The position numbers and the translations under genes were made by a program. From positions 1,116,001-1,180,000 of the forward strand of contig NZ_CP134062.1 in the NCBI RefSeq assembly GCF_031583025.1: a DNA stretch of 64,000 bases, read 5' to 3'. Shown here piece by piece: positions 8,838-16,209 of this stretch. The number at the start of each line of letters is the position of its first letter. The first letter of the stretch is position 1. The DNA is from Mycobacterium sp. Z3061. GTDB lineage: Bacteria > Actinomycetota > Actinomycetes > Mycobacteriales > Mycobacteriaceae. The notes beneath the pieces are model-generated. The model made no database searches, had not been told where the DNA came from, and saw only the letters and a list, made by a program, of their open reading frames with translations.

Positions 8838-10361
8838 TCAGACGGCGGGTTCGGGCGCGGTCCCTCCCACCACCGATGCGACCTGCGTTCCCGGTGAGTG
8901 TCCCCGCTCCAGCACGCCGTCGATGCGTACTTGGCCGCCGTTGGCCAGGTGCTGCTGCTGCCAGTCGGTAATCGCTTGATGCGCAGCATGATCGAGGTAA
9001 GTGACCGCGATGTGCAGGGTGACGGTGCTGCCGCGTGGGATCGAGGCCAGCACGCGGGTCAGCCGCGGCAGGCTGAGGAAGGTGCAGGCGCCCTCGATGG
9101 TGACGCGCCACTGATCGCCGTCAGCAGCGGCCTGCACCTTGGCCCGGATCACCCGCCATCCGGTCATCGCGATGGCCAGCGCCAGCCCGATCAGGACGCC
9201 GTGCAGGAGGTTGAGGAAGACGACGGCGACGATGGTCACCAGATAGATCGCGAAATCGCCGGTCTTGACCGCGGTTTCGATGTGCGCCGGTTGTAACAGC
9301 TGAATTCCGATCACAATCAGCAGCCCGGCCAGCGCGGCGCTGGGTATCTGTTCGATCAGGCCCGCGAAGGGCAGCGCGAACAGCAGGATCCAGAACCCGT
9401 GCAGGATCGTCGAGGCGCTGGATTTGGCCCCCGCCTTGATATTTGCCGAGCTGCGCACGATGACTCCGGCGATCGGCAGGCCGCCGATGGCGCCCGAGAC
9501 GATGTTGGAGGCGCCCTGGCCGATCAGCTCGCGGTCGAGGTTCGTGCGCGGCCCGGTGTGCATCCGGTCGGTGGCGACCGCCGTCAACAGGCTCTGCACG
9601 CTCGTGATCAGCGTGACGGTGATGATGCCGACCACCACGGCCCCCCAGTTGCCGTGCGGTATCGAGGGCAACTGCAGCGCGTCGATCACGGAGCCTTCCA
9701 GCGTGATACGTGAAACGGTGAACGGAAACACCACCGAGATCACCGTCACGACCACGATGGCGACCAGTGGGCCCGGAACGGCGGCCAGCTTCGCCGGGGC
9801 CCACCGCCACGCGACCATGATCGCGATCACCAGCAGGCCGAGGAAGAGTCCGGGCCGGTGAGCACCGAGGATCTGGGCAGGCAGTTCCACCACGTTGACC
9901 CAGGCCGAGCTGTGCGACTCCCCACCCAACAGCACATGCGTCTGCTGCAGCGCGATGGTGATCCCGATGCCGGCCAACATCGCATGCACCACCACCGGCG
10001 AAATCGCAAGCGCCGCACGGGCAACGCGGCTGAGCCCCAACAGCACCTGCATGAGGCCCGCGACAGCGGTGATGAAGCACGTTATACCCCAGCCGAATTC
10101 GGCTATCAGATCGGCGACAATCACTGTCAGGCCGGCGGCCGGACCGCTCACCTGCAATGGCGACCCACCCAGTGCGCCGCCGACGATACCGCCGACGATC
10201 GCGGCGATCAGACCGGCGAGCACCGGCGCGTCGGAGGCGATCGCGATGCCCAGCGATAAGGGCAGTGCCACCAGGAAAACTACCAGTGACGCCGGCAGGT
10301 CGTGTTGCATGACGGCCCGCAGCCGACCTGTTCGCGAGGCGCCCCCGATTTCGTCGATCAA
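8838..10361 (-). CDS. SulP-family anion transporter
   Basis: An integral membrane transporter of about 507 residues (SLC26/SulP superfamily). These proteins move sulfate, bicarbonate or other anions; the substrate here is unknown. It begins with the conserved DLPASLVVFLVALPLSLGIA first helix, has the GGSPLQVSGPAAGLTVIV signature of helices 3-4, about 10-11 membrane segments in total, and a reduced STAS-like C-terminal cytoplasmic domain (about residues 415-490). I chose the TTG at 10361 because it follows AGGGAG by 6 nt. An ATG at 10403 and an ATG at 10310 are alternatives; the latter has no visible ribosome site. The C-terminal pair converges with the gene at 8319. Confidence 0.88.
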   Translation of the reverse strand: MIDEIGGASRTGRLRAVMQHDLPASLVVFLVALPLSLGIAIASDAPVLAGLIAAIVGGIVGGALGGSPLQVSGPAAGLTVIVADLIAEFGWGITCFITAVAGLMQVLLGLSRVARAALAISPVVVHAMLAGIGITIALQQTHVLLGGESHSSAWVNVVELPAQILGAHRPGLFLGLLVIAIMVAWRWAPAKLAAVPGPLVAIVVVTVISVVFPFTVSRITLEGSVIDALQLPSIPHGNWGAVVVGIITVTLITSVQSLLTAVATDRMHTGPRTNLDRELIGQGASNIVSGAIGGLPIAGVIVRSSANIKAGAKSSASTILHGFWILLFALPFAGLIEQIPSAALAGLLIVIGIQLLQPAHIETAVKTGDFAIYLVTIVAVVFLNLLHGVLIGLALAIAMTGWRVIRAKVQAAADGDQWRVTIEGACTFLSLPRLTRVLASIPRGSTVTLHIAVTYLDHAAHQAITDWQQQHLANGGQVRIDGVLERGHSPGTQVASVVGGTAPEPAV

Positions 10362-10453
10362 CGGATGCTCCCTCGTCAGATGTAGCGGGGGACAATGCGA
10401 CATCCGCCCCGGGTCAGCCGTAACGCTCTGACGCACAAGCGAATACGGACTGA

Positions 10454-10475
10454 CCCGAAACGCCGGTGTTTCGGG
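10454..10475. promoter_or_regulatory. Inverted repeat upstream of the SulP gene
   Basis: CCCGAAAC and GTTTCGGG form a perfect 8-bp inverted repeat with a 6-nt spacer, about 93 bp upstream of the chosen SulP start, in a 243-bp gap that holds no gene. It could be an operator or an RNA hairpin. There is no T-tract on either side, so a terminator is unlikely. Confidence 0.35.
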
Positions 10476-10604
10476 CGGCCCGCATGACGACCTTTGAAAG
10501 ACGGTATGGGGGGCGGCTGGCACCGGCAACCGGACGCGCTGGGTGCATAGCGAACGCAAATTTTCTATGCGCCGCACCTGATCAGCGCCTGATGGAGCCT
10601 GGGG

Positions 10605-11630
10605 TCAGAACCCGGAGCCGTGCACCTCGTGTCCGGGTTCCTCGGCGGCCAGGCCACTGTAAGCCTGCTCGACGGTCGAGCCGTGGTTGATCACGGCGTC
10701 GACCTCGCGTGCGATAGGCATGTTCAAACCGAACTCCTCAGCGAATTCCATGATCACACTGGCGGCCTTGACGCCCTCGGCCACCTGGTTCATCGAGGCG
10801 ATGATCTCGTCGATCGGCTTGCCGGCGCCCAGCTGTTCGCCGACGTGGCGGTTGCGGCTGCGCTGGCTGGTGCACGTGACGATCAGGTCGCCGAGACCGG
10901 CCAGGCCGGGGAAGGTCTCGGCGTTGCCGCCCATCGCCACCCCGAGCTTGGTCATCTCGCGCAGCGCCCGGGCGATCACCAGTGCCCGGGTGTTCTCGCC
11001 GATGCCCAGCGAATAGCCCATCCCGACGGCGATGGCGAAGACGTTCTTGAGCGCTCCGGCCATCTCCACGCCGATCACGTCGTCGGTGGTATAGACGCGG
11101 AAACGCCGGGTGCGGAACATGTGCGACAGCCGGGTGGCCAGGTGTTGGTCCGGCATGGCCAGCACCGCGGCCGCGGCGTACCCCTCGGCGACCTCACGCG
11201 CGATGTTCGGTCCGGCCAGAATTCCGGCGGGATGCCCGGGCAGGATCTCCTCGATGATCTGGGACATCCGCATGTTGGTGCCCTGTTCGAGCCCCTTGAC
11301 CAGGGAGACCACCGGCACCCACGGCCGCAGTTCCTTGGCCAGCTCGGTCAGCACTCCGCGGAAGCCGTGCGACGGCACGCCCATGACCAGAACGTCCGCG
11401 CAATTGGCGGCTTCGGCGAAGTCGGTAGTGGCGCGCAGCGAGCTGCTCAGCGCTACCTCGTTGCCGAGGTAGCGGCTGTTGCGGTGATTCTCGTTGATGT
11501 CCTTGGCCGTTTCCTCCGACCGCACCCACTGCAGCGTCGGTCCGCGGCGTGCGCAGATTGAGGCGACCGTGGTGCCCCAGGAACCGCCACCGAGGACAAC
11601 GACATTGGGTTCGCGCTTCTCAGCTGCCAT
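10605..11630 (-). CDS. gpsA: NAD(P)-dependent glycerol-3-phosphate dehydrogenase
   Basis: Makes sn-glycerol 3-phosphate from dihydroxyacetone phosphate for phospholipid synthesis. It has 341 residues, normal for the family. It has the N-terminal Rossmann motif VVVLGGGSWGTT, the VSLVKGLE stretch with the catalytic-site lysine, AGPNIAREV, and the C-terminal GVEMAGALKNVFAIAVG signature with the second conserved lysine. The M. tuberculosis homologue is Rv0564c (gpdA1), at the same place relative to htpX. The ATG at 11630 has no Shine-Dalgarno. TAGGCT lies 7 nt upstream, so the transcript is probably leaderless, driven from a promoter embedded in a tandem repeat (see 11638-11727). Confidence 0.95.
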   Translation of the reverse strand: MAAEKREPNVVVLGGGSWGTTVASICARRGPTLQWVRSEETAKDINENHRNSRYLGNEVALSSSLRATTDFAEAANCADVLVMGVPSHGFRGVLTELAKELRPWVPVVSLVKGLEQGTNMRMSQIIEEILPGHPAGILAGPNIAREVAEGYAAAAVLAMPDQHLATRLSHMFRTRRFRVYTTDDVIGVEMAGALKNVFAIAVGMGYSLGIGENTRALVIARALREMTKLGVAMGGNAETFPGLAGLGDLIVTCTSQRSRNRHVGEQLGAGKPIDEIIASMNQVAEGVKAASVIMEFAEEFGLNMPIAREVDAVINHGSTVEQAYSGLAAEEPGHEVHGSGF

Positions 11631-11637
11631 GAACGCC

Positions 11638-11666
11638 AGCCTATTGCGGCGGCTTCTGAATACCAA
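11638..11666 (-). promoter_or_regulatory. Putative gpsA promoter
   Basis: Read on the minus strand: TTGGTA (11666-11661) as -35, a 17-nt spacer, and TAGGCT (11643-11638) as -10. Seven nucleotides later comes the gpsA ATG (11630), the spacing expected for a leaderless start. The -35 lies inside the proximal unit of the 14-bp tandem repeat, so every further repeat copy presents another identical TTGGTA. Confidence 0.5.
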
Positions 11667-11727
11667 CGACCGAATACCAACGACCGGATACCAACGACCG
11701 AATACCAACGACCGGATACCAACGACC
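11658..11727. repeat. Five-copy 14-bp tandem repeat upstream of gpsA
   Basis: Five exact-length units of GAATACCAACGACC or GGATACCAACGACC in the order A, A, G, A, G at position 2, with no other change over 70 bp. Reverse-complemented, each unit reads GGTCGTTGGTATTC (or TATCC) and includes TTGGTA. The array is intergenic, 28 bp from the gpsA start and 59 bp from the protease start on the other side. Near-perfect identity suggests recent expansion and possible copy-number variation between strains. Confidence 0.95.
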
Positions 11728-11786
11728 CACGGGCAGAGGACTTCGGGCCCTTCCCGCGGGGGCGCCGACACCGGGAAGCTGACGGA

Positions 11787-13184
11787 GTGACCCTGTGCCG
11801 AGCAATGCTTGCCGCAGCCGCGCTCGTCGTTTCGGTGTCGTGGCCCGCCACCGCGATGGCCGATGGTGGCCGACCGCGGGCCAACGCCGAACAGATTGCA
11901 GCGGCACGGATACGGCCGGCCGTCATGTTTCTCGGTGTCGAGGCGTACGGCATGGTCAGGTTGCCCGACGGGAAGACGCTGTCGTTCTTCGGCGAAGGAT
12001 CCAACGCCCCGTTCGTCACCACCTGGAACTGCACCGGATTCGTCGTGAACCCCGACGGCTGGGTCGCCACCGCCGGGCACTGCGCCGATCCGGACACGGC
12101 GAAGGAGCAGATACTCAAACGGGCGGTCGGCGAGTACCAGGCCCAATATCCGGACGCGCCGGTCAGCCAGGATCCGCTGGCGACGCTGGATTGGCTGGCG
12201 AAGAATGCGCGGGTGGAGGGCACCTTGCCGGGCCAGGGGCCGCAGGTGAACCTGACGCTGATCTACGGCACCGGGACGAAGATCGCTGAGAAGATGCCCG
12301 CCTCCGTCGTGGACTTCAAGCCACTCGGCAAAGGTGACGTGGCCCTGCTGAAGGTTGACAAACACAATCTGCCGTCATCCGAACTCACCACCGACTCCGC
12401 GGTCAGCATCGGCACACCCGTGCTGGCCGTCGGTTACGCCGAACCCACCGCAAGGCTGACCGGCCGGTCTCTCGACCCGACCAACAAGAGCGGCAAGGTG
12501 AGCAAGAAGTCGAACGTGAAATCGAGCCCGGTCTACGAGATCGACGCCGCCGTCGCCGAGGGCATGAGTGGTGGCCCGACCGTGGACCTCAGCGGAAAGG
12601 TGATCGGCGTCAACAGTTTCGGGCCCGCCGGCGAACCGCAGCCGTTCAACTTCATCGCACCCGCGGACACCCTCGCGACGATGCTGGCCGCCAAGGCCGT
12701 CAAGCCCACGCTCGGGCCGGCCGATCAGGCCTACCGCCGCGGACTCAGTCATTACTACGAGGGCCGCTACAGCGATGCGATCGCCGACTTCGACCTGGCC
12801 CTGACGCTGTCGCCCGACTATCCCGGCGCCGCCGATCTCAAGACCAGTGCGGCCAATCTCCGCCAGCAGTACGGTGACGTCTCGGTGTTCGAGCGGTCAA
12901 ACCTGTTGTGGTACATCGCAGCTGGTGCCTTGCTGGTTCTGCTGGTCGGCGGCTGGGTGAGTCTTCTGGTGATCCGGAATCGGCGCCAGCGCGGCGCCGA
13001 AGAAGAATCCACCGAACCGGACGACGAAGACGCCGCCGACGACACGGTGCGCCCGCTGGAACTCGTCCCTGCTGCCGGCACCGACGAACCGCACTTCTGC
13101 GCCAACTGCGGCGCGCAACATCACCACACCGAGAAGTTCTGCCCGAACTGCGGCAAGAAGATCTCGCTGGGGGCGTCCGCCTAA
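11787..13184 (+). CDS. Secreted/membrane trypsin-like serine protease with TPR-like segment, membrane anchor and zinc ribbon
   Basis: A protein of 465 residues. A signal peptide ends near PATAMADG (residue 25). The protease domain has the catalytic triad His98 (TAGHC), Asp184 (GDVALLKV) and Ser261 (GMSGGP), and ends about residue 315. A short TPR-like stretch follows (about 320-360, GLSHYYEGRYSDAIADFDLAL). Then come a membrane segment (about 378-402), an acidic linker, and a C-terminal zinc ribbon with two CxxCG knuckles (CANCG and CPNCG). The inferred topology is protease outside and zinc ribbon in the cytoplasm. The GTG at 11787 is used; an ATG at 11805 would shorten the signal peptide. Its stop overlaps the convergent monooxygenase gene by 4 bp. 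I recall no equivalent at this position in M. tuberculosis. Confidence 0.85.
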   Translation: MTLCRAMLAAAALVVSVSWPATAMADGGRPRANAEQIAAARIRPAVMFLGVEAYGMVRLPDGKTLSFFGEGSNAPFVTTWNCTGFVVNPDGWVATAGHCADPDTAKEQILKRAVGEYQAQYPDAPVSQDPLATLDWLAKNARVEGTLPGQGPQVNLTLIYGTGTKIAEKMPASVVDFKPLGKGDVALLKVDKHNLPSSELTTDSAVSIGTPVLAVGYAEPTARLTGRSLDPTNKSGKVSKKSNVKSSPVYEIDAAVAEGMSGGPTVDLSGKVIGVNSFGPAGEPQPFNFIAPADTLATMLAAKAVKPTLGPADQAYRRGLSHYYEGRYSDAIADFDLALTLSPDYPGAADLKTSAANLRQQYGDVSVFERSNLLWYIAAGALLVLLVGGWVSLLVIRNRRQRGAEEESTEPDDEDAADDTVRPLELVPAAGTDEPHFCANCGAQHHHTEKFCPNCGKKISLGASA

Positions 13185-14662
13185 CCCGCCAGGGCGGCGC
13201 GGTCGGCGACCCGGCCGAACTCCATGGCCTCGTCGATGCGGTCGAACCGGTATTCGATGGCGTCGGCGAAATAGTTCTGCCGCACGTTCCAGGGCCGTTT
13301 GGTGCCCGACTTGGGCAGCGCGTGCAGCGCCCGCTTGACGTAGCCGGCCTGAATATCCCAGGCCGGCTTCTCGGTCATCGGCTGATCACCGAGGTGCGGG
13401 CTGGCGTGGGTGTAGCCGTGCTCGGCCATGTAGGCCAGCAGCTTGGCGGTCGCCCGTGCGGTCATATCCGCCCGCAACGTCCACGACGCGTTGGTGTAGC
13501 CGACGCACCAGAACAAGTTAGGCACGTCCTCGAGCATGTGCGCCTTGTAGACGAAGCGGTCCCTCGGGTTGATCTCGACGCCGTCGATACTGATGGCGGC
13601 GCCGCCGAGGGCCTGCAATCGCAGGCCGGTGGCGGTGACGATGACGTCGGCGTCCAGATGCCGCCCGGATTTCAGGGCGATGCCGGTGGCGTCGAAGTGG
13701 TCGATGTGATCGGTGACCACCTCGGCGCGACCGTCGGCCACGACCTGGTACAGGTCGGCGTCCGGGATCAGGCACAGCCGCTGGTCCCACGGGTTGTAGC
13801 GGGGCTTGAAGTGGGTGTCGACGTCATAGCCCGCCGGTAGGTTCTGCACCGCTTTGCGGCGCAGCAGCCACTTGATCAGCGGCGGTGTCTTACGCGACAG
13901 GAACCACAGCACGCCCTCCATCAGCGCGTTGTAGAACCGGATGGTCAGGTGAGCAAGCCTGCGGGGCAACAACTTTCGGCTGAGCCAGGCGACCTTGCTG
14001 TATTTGGACGACGAGATCAGGTACGTCGGCGAACGCTGCAGCATGACCACCTTGCCGGCTTTTTCGGCCATCGCCGGAATCAGCGTCACCGCGGTCGCGC
14101 CGCTGCCGATCACAACCACGTTCTTGCCGGCGTAGTCCAGGTCCTCGGGCCAGTGCTGGGGATGGACCACGGTGCCACCGAACTGTTCGATGCCGGGGAA
14201 GTCGGGGGTGTAACCCGCGTCGTAGTCGTAGTAGCCGCTGCCGAAGAACGCGAACCTGCTGCGGCACTGCTTGGTGACGCCGTCCTGCTCGTAGCGGACG
14301 GTCCAGGTATCAGTGGCCGAATCCCAGTTCGCGCCCCGGACGTGGCTGCGGAACCGGATGTGCTTGTCGATGCCGTACTTGCGGGCCATGTCGGTCAGGT
14401 ACTCGCGGATGTGTTCGCCGTCCGCGACGCCTTCTTCGCGGGTCCACGGCTCGAAGGGGAAGCTGAGCGTGAAGATGCTGCTGTCCGAGCGCACCCCCGG
14501 GTACCTGAACAGGTCCCAGGTGCCGCCGATCCGCTCCCGCCGCTCCAGGATCATGTAGGACAAGCCCGGGTTGCGCTCGAGGATGCGATAGGCCGCCCCG
14601 AGGCCGGAGATGCCGGCGCCGACGATGAGGACGTCTACGTAATCCGTCTCGTAATGAGTCAC
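13181..14662 (-). CDS. FAD-dependent Baeyer-Villiger-type monooxygenase
   Basis: A flavin monooxygenase of 493 residues that would insert oxygen into ketones or oxidise heteroatoms, using NADPH. It has the N-terminal FAD motif VGAGISGLG. The Baeyer-Villiger fingerprint FxGxxxHxxxWP is complete in FGGTVVHPQHWP. A second Rossmann motif for NADPH (VVVIGSGATAVTL) follows, then the conserved ATG motif (VTATGL). It matches M. tuberculosis Rv0565c by position and sequence as I recall it. The start is a GTG without Shine-Dalgarno; TAGGCT lies 7 nt upstream, again suggesting a leaderless mRNA. Substrate unknown. Confidence 0.92.
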   Translation of the reverse strand: MTHYETDYVDVLIVGAGISGLGAAYRILERNPGLSYMILERRERIGGTWDLFRYPGVRSDSSIFTLSFPFEPWTREEGVADGEHIREYLTDMARKYGIDKHIRFRSHVRGANWDSATDTWTVRYEQDGVTKQCRSRFAFFGSGYYDYDAGYTPDFPGIEQFGGTVVHPQHWPEDLDYAGKNVVVIGSGATAVTLIPAMAEKAGKVVMLQRSPTYLISSSKYSKVAWLSRKLLPRRLAHLTIRFYNALMEGVLWFLSRKTPPLIKWLLRRKAVQNLPAGYDVDTHFKPRYNPWDQRLCLIPDADLYQVVADGRAEVVTDHIDHFDATGIALKSGRHLDADVIVTATGLRLQALGGAAISIDGVEINPRDRFVYKAHMLEDVPNLFWCVGYTNASWTLRADMTARATAKLLAYMAEHGYTHASPHLGDQPMTEKPAWDIQAGYVKRALHALPKSGTKRPWNVRQNYFADAIEYRFDRIDEAMEFGRVADRAALAG

Positions 14663-14669
14663 GTGATTC

Positions 14670-14675
14670 AGCCTA
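14670..14675 (-). promoter_or_regulatory. -10 element for a leaderless monooxygenase transcript
   Basis: TAGGCT on the minus strand (TANNNT class) is followed by 7 nt and the GTG at 14662. The same hexamer and spacing occur in front of gpsA. No convincing -35 was identified. Confidence 0.45.
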
Positions 14676-14798
14676 GGGAGCGACCAGCCGATCGAGCCAG
14701 GGACTTCGGGCCCCGGGCGAGACGGCGCGAGAGCGATTGGAACCTGGCTGCTATCCCGCGGTTCGAATTTCGCAGTGGGGTTCCGTTCGCGGACCGGG

Positions 14799-15290
14799 TC
14801 AGCGGTAGTTCACGAACTGCAGCGCGACATCGAGGTCGGCCTGCTTGAGCATCGAGATGACGGCCTGCAGGTCGTCGCGCTTCTTGCTGGTCACCCTGAC
14901 CTCGTCGCCCTGGATCTGGGTCTTGACGGTTTTGGGCCCCTCATCGCGGATGAGCTTGGTGATCTTCTTGGCGTTCTCACTGCTGATGCCCTGCTTGAGT
15001 GTTCCGCTCAGCTTGTAAGTCTTGCCGGAGGCCTGCGGTTCGCCGGCCTCGAACGACTTCAGAGAGATGTCACGGCGGATCAGCTTTTCCTTGAAGACGT
15101 CGAGCGCGGCCTTGACCCGTTCTTCGGTGGACGAGGTCAGCTCGATGCCTTCCTCGCCCTTCCACGCGATCTTGGTGTCGGTGCCGCGGAAGTCGAAGCG
15201 CGTGGACAGTTCCTTGGCGGCCTGGTTGAGCGCGTTGTCGACTTCCTGCCGGTCGATCTTGCTGACGATGTCGAACGAGGAGTCCGCCAT
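14799..15290 (-). CDS. YajQ family nucleotide-binding protein
   Basis: A protein of 163 residues, a normal length for the UPF0234/YajQ family. It begins [18 protein letters not shown] and contains [10 protein letters not shown] and KRDDLQAVI, all family hallmarks. YajQ proteins have two RNP-like domains; some members bind c-di-GMP and others bind RNA, and the mycobacterial role is not settled. An AAAGGA Shine-Dalgarno precedes the ATG. The gene matches M. tuberculosis Rv0566c, again following the monooxygenase. Its start is about 67 bp from the tRNA-Tyr gene on the opposite strand. Confidence 0.92.
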   Translation of the reverse strand: MADSSFDIVSKIDRQEVDNALNQAAKELSTRFDFRGTDTKIAWKGEEGIELTSSTEERVKAALDVFKEKLIRRDISLKSFEAGEPQASGKTYKLSGTLKQGISSENAKKITKLIRDEGPKTVKTQIQGDEVRVTSKKRDDLQAVISMLKQADLDVALQFVNYR

Positions 15291-15319
15291 GCGTTGCGTC
15301 CTTTCTCAGTGCTGCCCGT

Positions 15320-15350
15320 TTGTGAACTGTCTACCCCGTCGTTGTACCCT
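15320..15350 (+). promoter_or_regulatory. Putative tRNA-Tyr promoter
   Basis: TTGTGA (15320-15325) as -35 and TACCCT (15345-15350) as -10 with a 19-nt spacer, placing transcription start near the first base of the tRNA. The -10 fits TANNNT; the spacer is long, so the -35 assignment is weak. Confidence 0.4.
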
Positions 15351-15357
15351 GCTAGGC

Positions 15358-15441
15358 GGCAGGTTGCCCGAGCGGCCAATGGGAGCGGACTGTAAATCCG
15401 TCGCGAAAGCTACACTGGTTCGAATCCAGTACCTGCCACCA
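15358..15441 (+). tRNA. tRNA-Tyr (anticodon GTA), 3' CCA encoded
   Basis: The acceptor stem GGCAGGT (15358-15364) pairs with ACCTGCC (15431-15437), followed by discriminator A and an encoded CCA. The anticodon arm is GCGGA-CTGTAAA-TCCGT with anticodon GTA. The variable region is extended, as in type II tRNAs, and the T arm is ACTGG-TTCGAAT-CCAGT. All canonical invariant positions are present, so it should be functional. Confidence 0.95.
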
Positions 15442-15558
15442 CAGCTCAGAGGCTATTTCCCGCCGCGCGAGTAGTCCGGGCCACCGCGTCGGAGGTGGCC
15501 GGCACCGCGGCCAGGGCATCCCGCCGAGCAGCGCTGGTGAGACGACGGAAGCACGTCG

Positions 15559-15951
15559 CTAGACGACCGTCTCCACCCATTTCATCAGCATCAGGACGAG
15601 AAACGTGAGGATTGCCAAGACGATGCCCGCGGCGATCGCGAGGCATCCCAGCACGACGCCCGCGATCGCGACGCCAGCCTTGTCGGCTTCGCCGCGCCGG
15701 ACTCTTTTGAGGGCAGCGCCCCCGGTCGCCACTGCGACTATGCCCAGAATCGCCCCGCCGAATATCGGCCAGCCCGTTCCCAGCGCAAAGGCCACCGCGT
15801 CCGTCAGCAGGGCCATGACCGCGGCGATAATCGAAGCCGTGCCCGGGCCGTTCTTCGGGGCGGTGCGGGGCGCAGTGCAGCCTGAGGACTGTGGAGGCGG
15901 ATATCCCGTTGTGCCGCAGGGGTTCTCAGGCCCGTCCCGGGAATCGCTCAT
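15559..15951 (-). CDS. DUF4190-type small membrane protein
   Basis: A protein of 130 residues. A Pro/Ser-rich cytoplasmic N-terminus precedes two or three membrane segments (about residues 40-60, 62-77 and 95-122), with the LKRVRRGEADKAGVAIAG loop typical of DUF4190 proteins. The ATG at 15951 is chosen because GGAGAG lies 8 nt upstream. Function is unknown; these proteins are common in actinobacteria, often near signalling or secreted proteins. About 117 bp between this stop and the tRNA hold nothing recognisable. Confidence 0.75.
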   Translation of the reverse strand: MSDSRDGPENPCGTTGYPPPQSSGCTAPRTAPKNGPGTASIIAAVMALLTDAVAFALGTGWPIFGGAILGIVAVATGGAALKRVRRGEADKAGVAIAGVVLGCLAIAAGIVLAILTFLVLMLMKWVETVV

Positions 15952-16177
15952 GATCTGCACTCTCCAATGACCACCCTCGGTCGTCATCAGCCGCCCGCCC
16001 CGACTGTGCGCCCTCAACGCGCCGCTCTACTAGGGCCTTTGGGCCCCGAATGACGCCGCCCCGGTCGCACAGCTCGGGTATCGCCCCCAATAGAAGCGGT
16101 TTCCGCTCATCCGAGATCGTGGCCGTTTAGCGTTGGTGACCCATGCAGCATCTGGAAATGCTTGGCGGAGCTCGCAT

Positions 16178-16196
16178 ACTTCTCATTGAGAGAAGT
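16178..16196. promoter_or_regulatory. Inverted repeat before the acyl-CoA synthetase start
   Basis: ACTTCTC and GAGAAGT form a perfect 7-bp inverted repeat with a 5-nt spacer, only 4 nt before the AGGAGAGGG ribosome site of the gene at 16210. It may be a repressor operator overlapping the transcription start, or a leader hairpin. Confidence 0.4.
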
Positions 16197-16209
16197 GACA
16201 AGGAGAGGG

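Noticed and set aside
15358..15441. tRNA-Tyr as an attachment site for an integrated element
   Set aside because: No second copy of the tRNA 3' end and no integrase were seen in the window; adjacency to a non-syntenic block is only suggestive.
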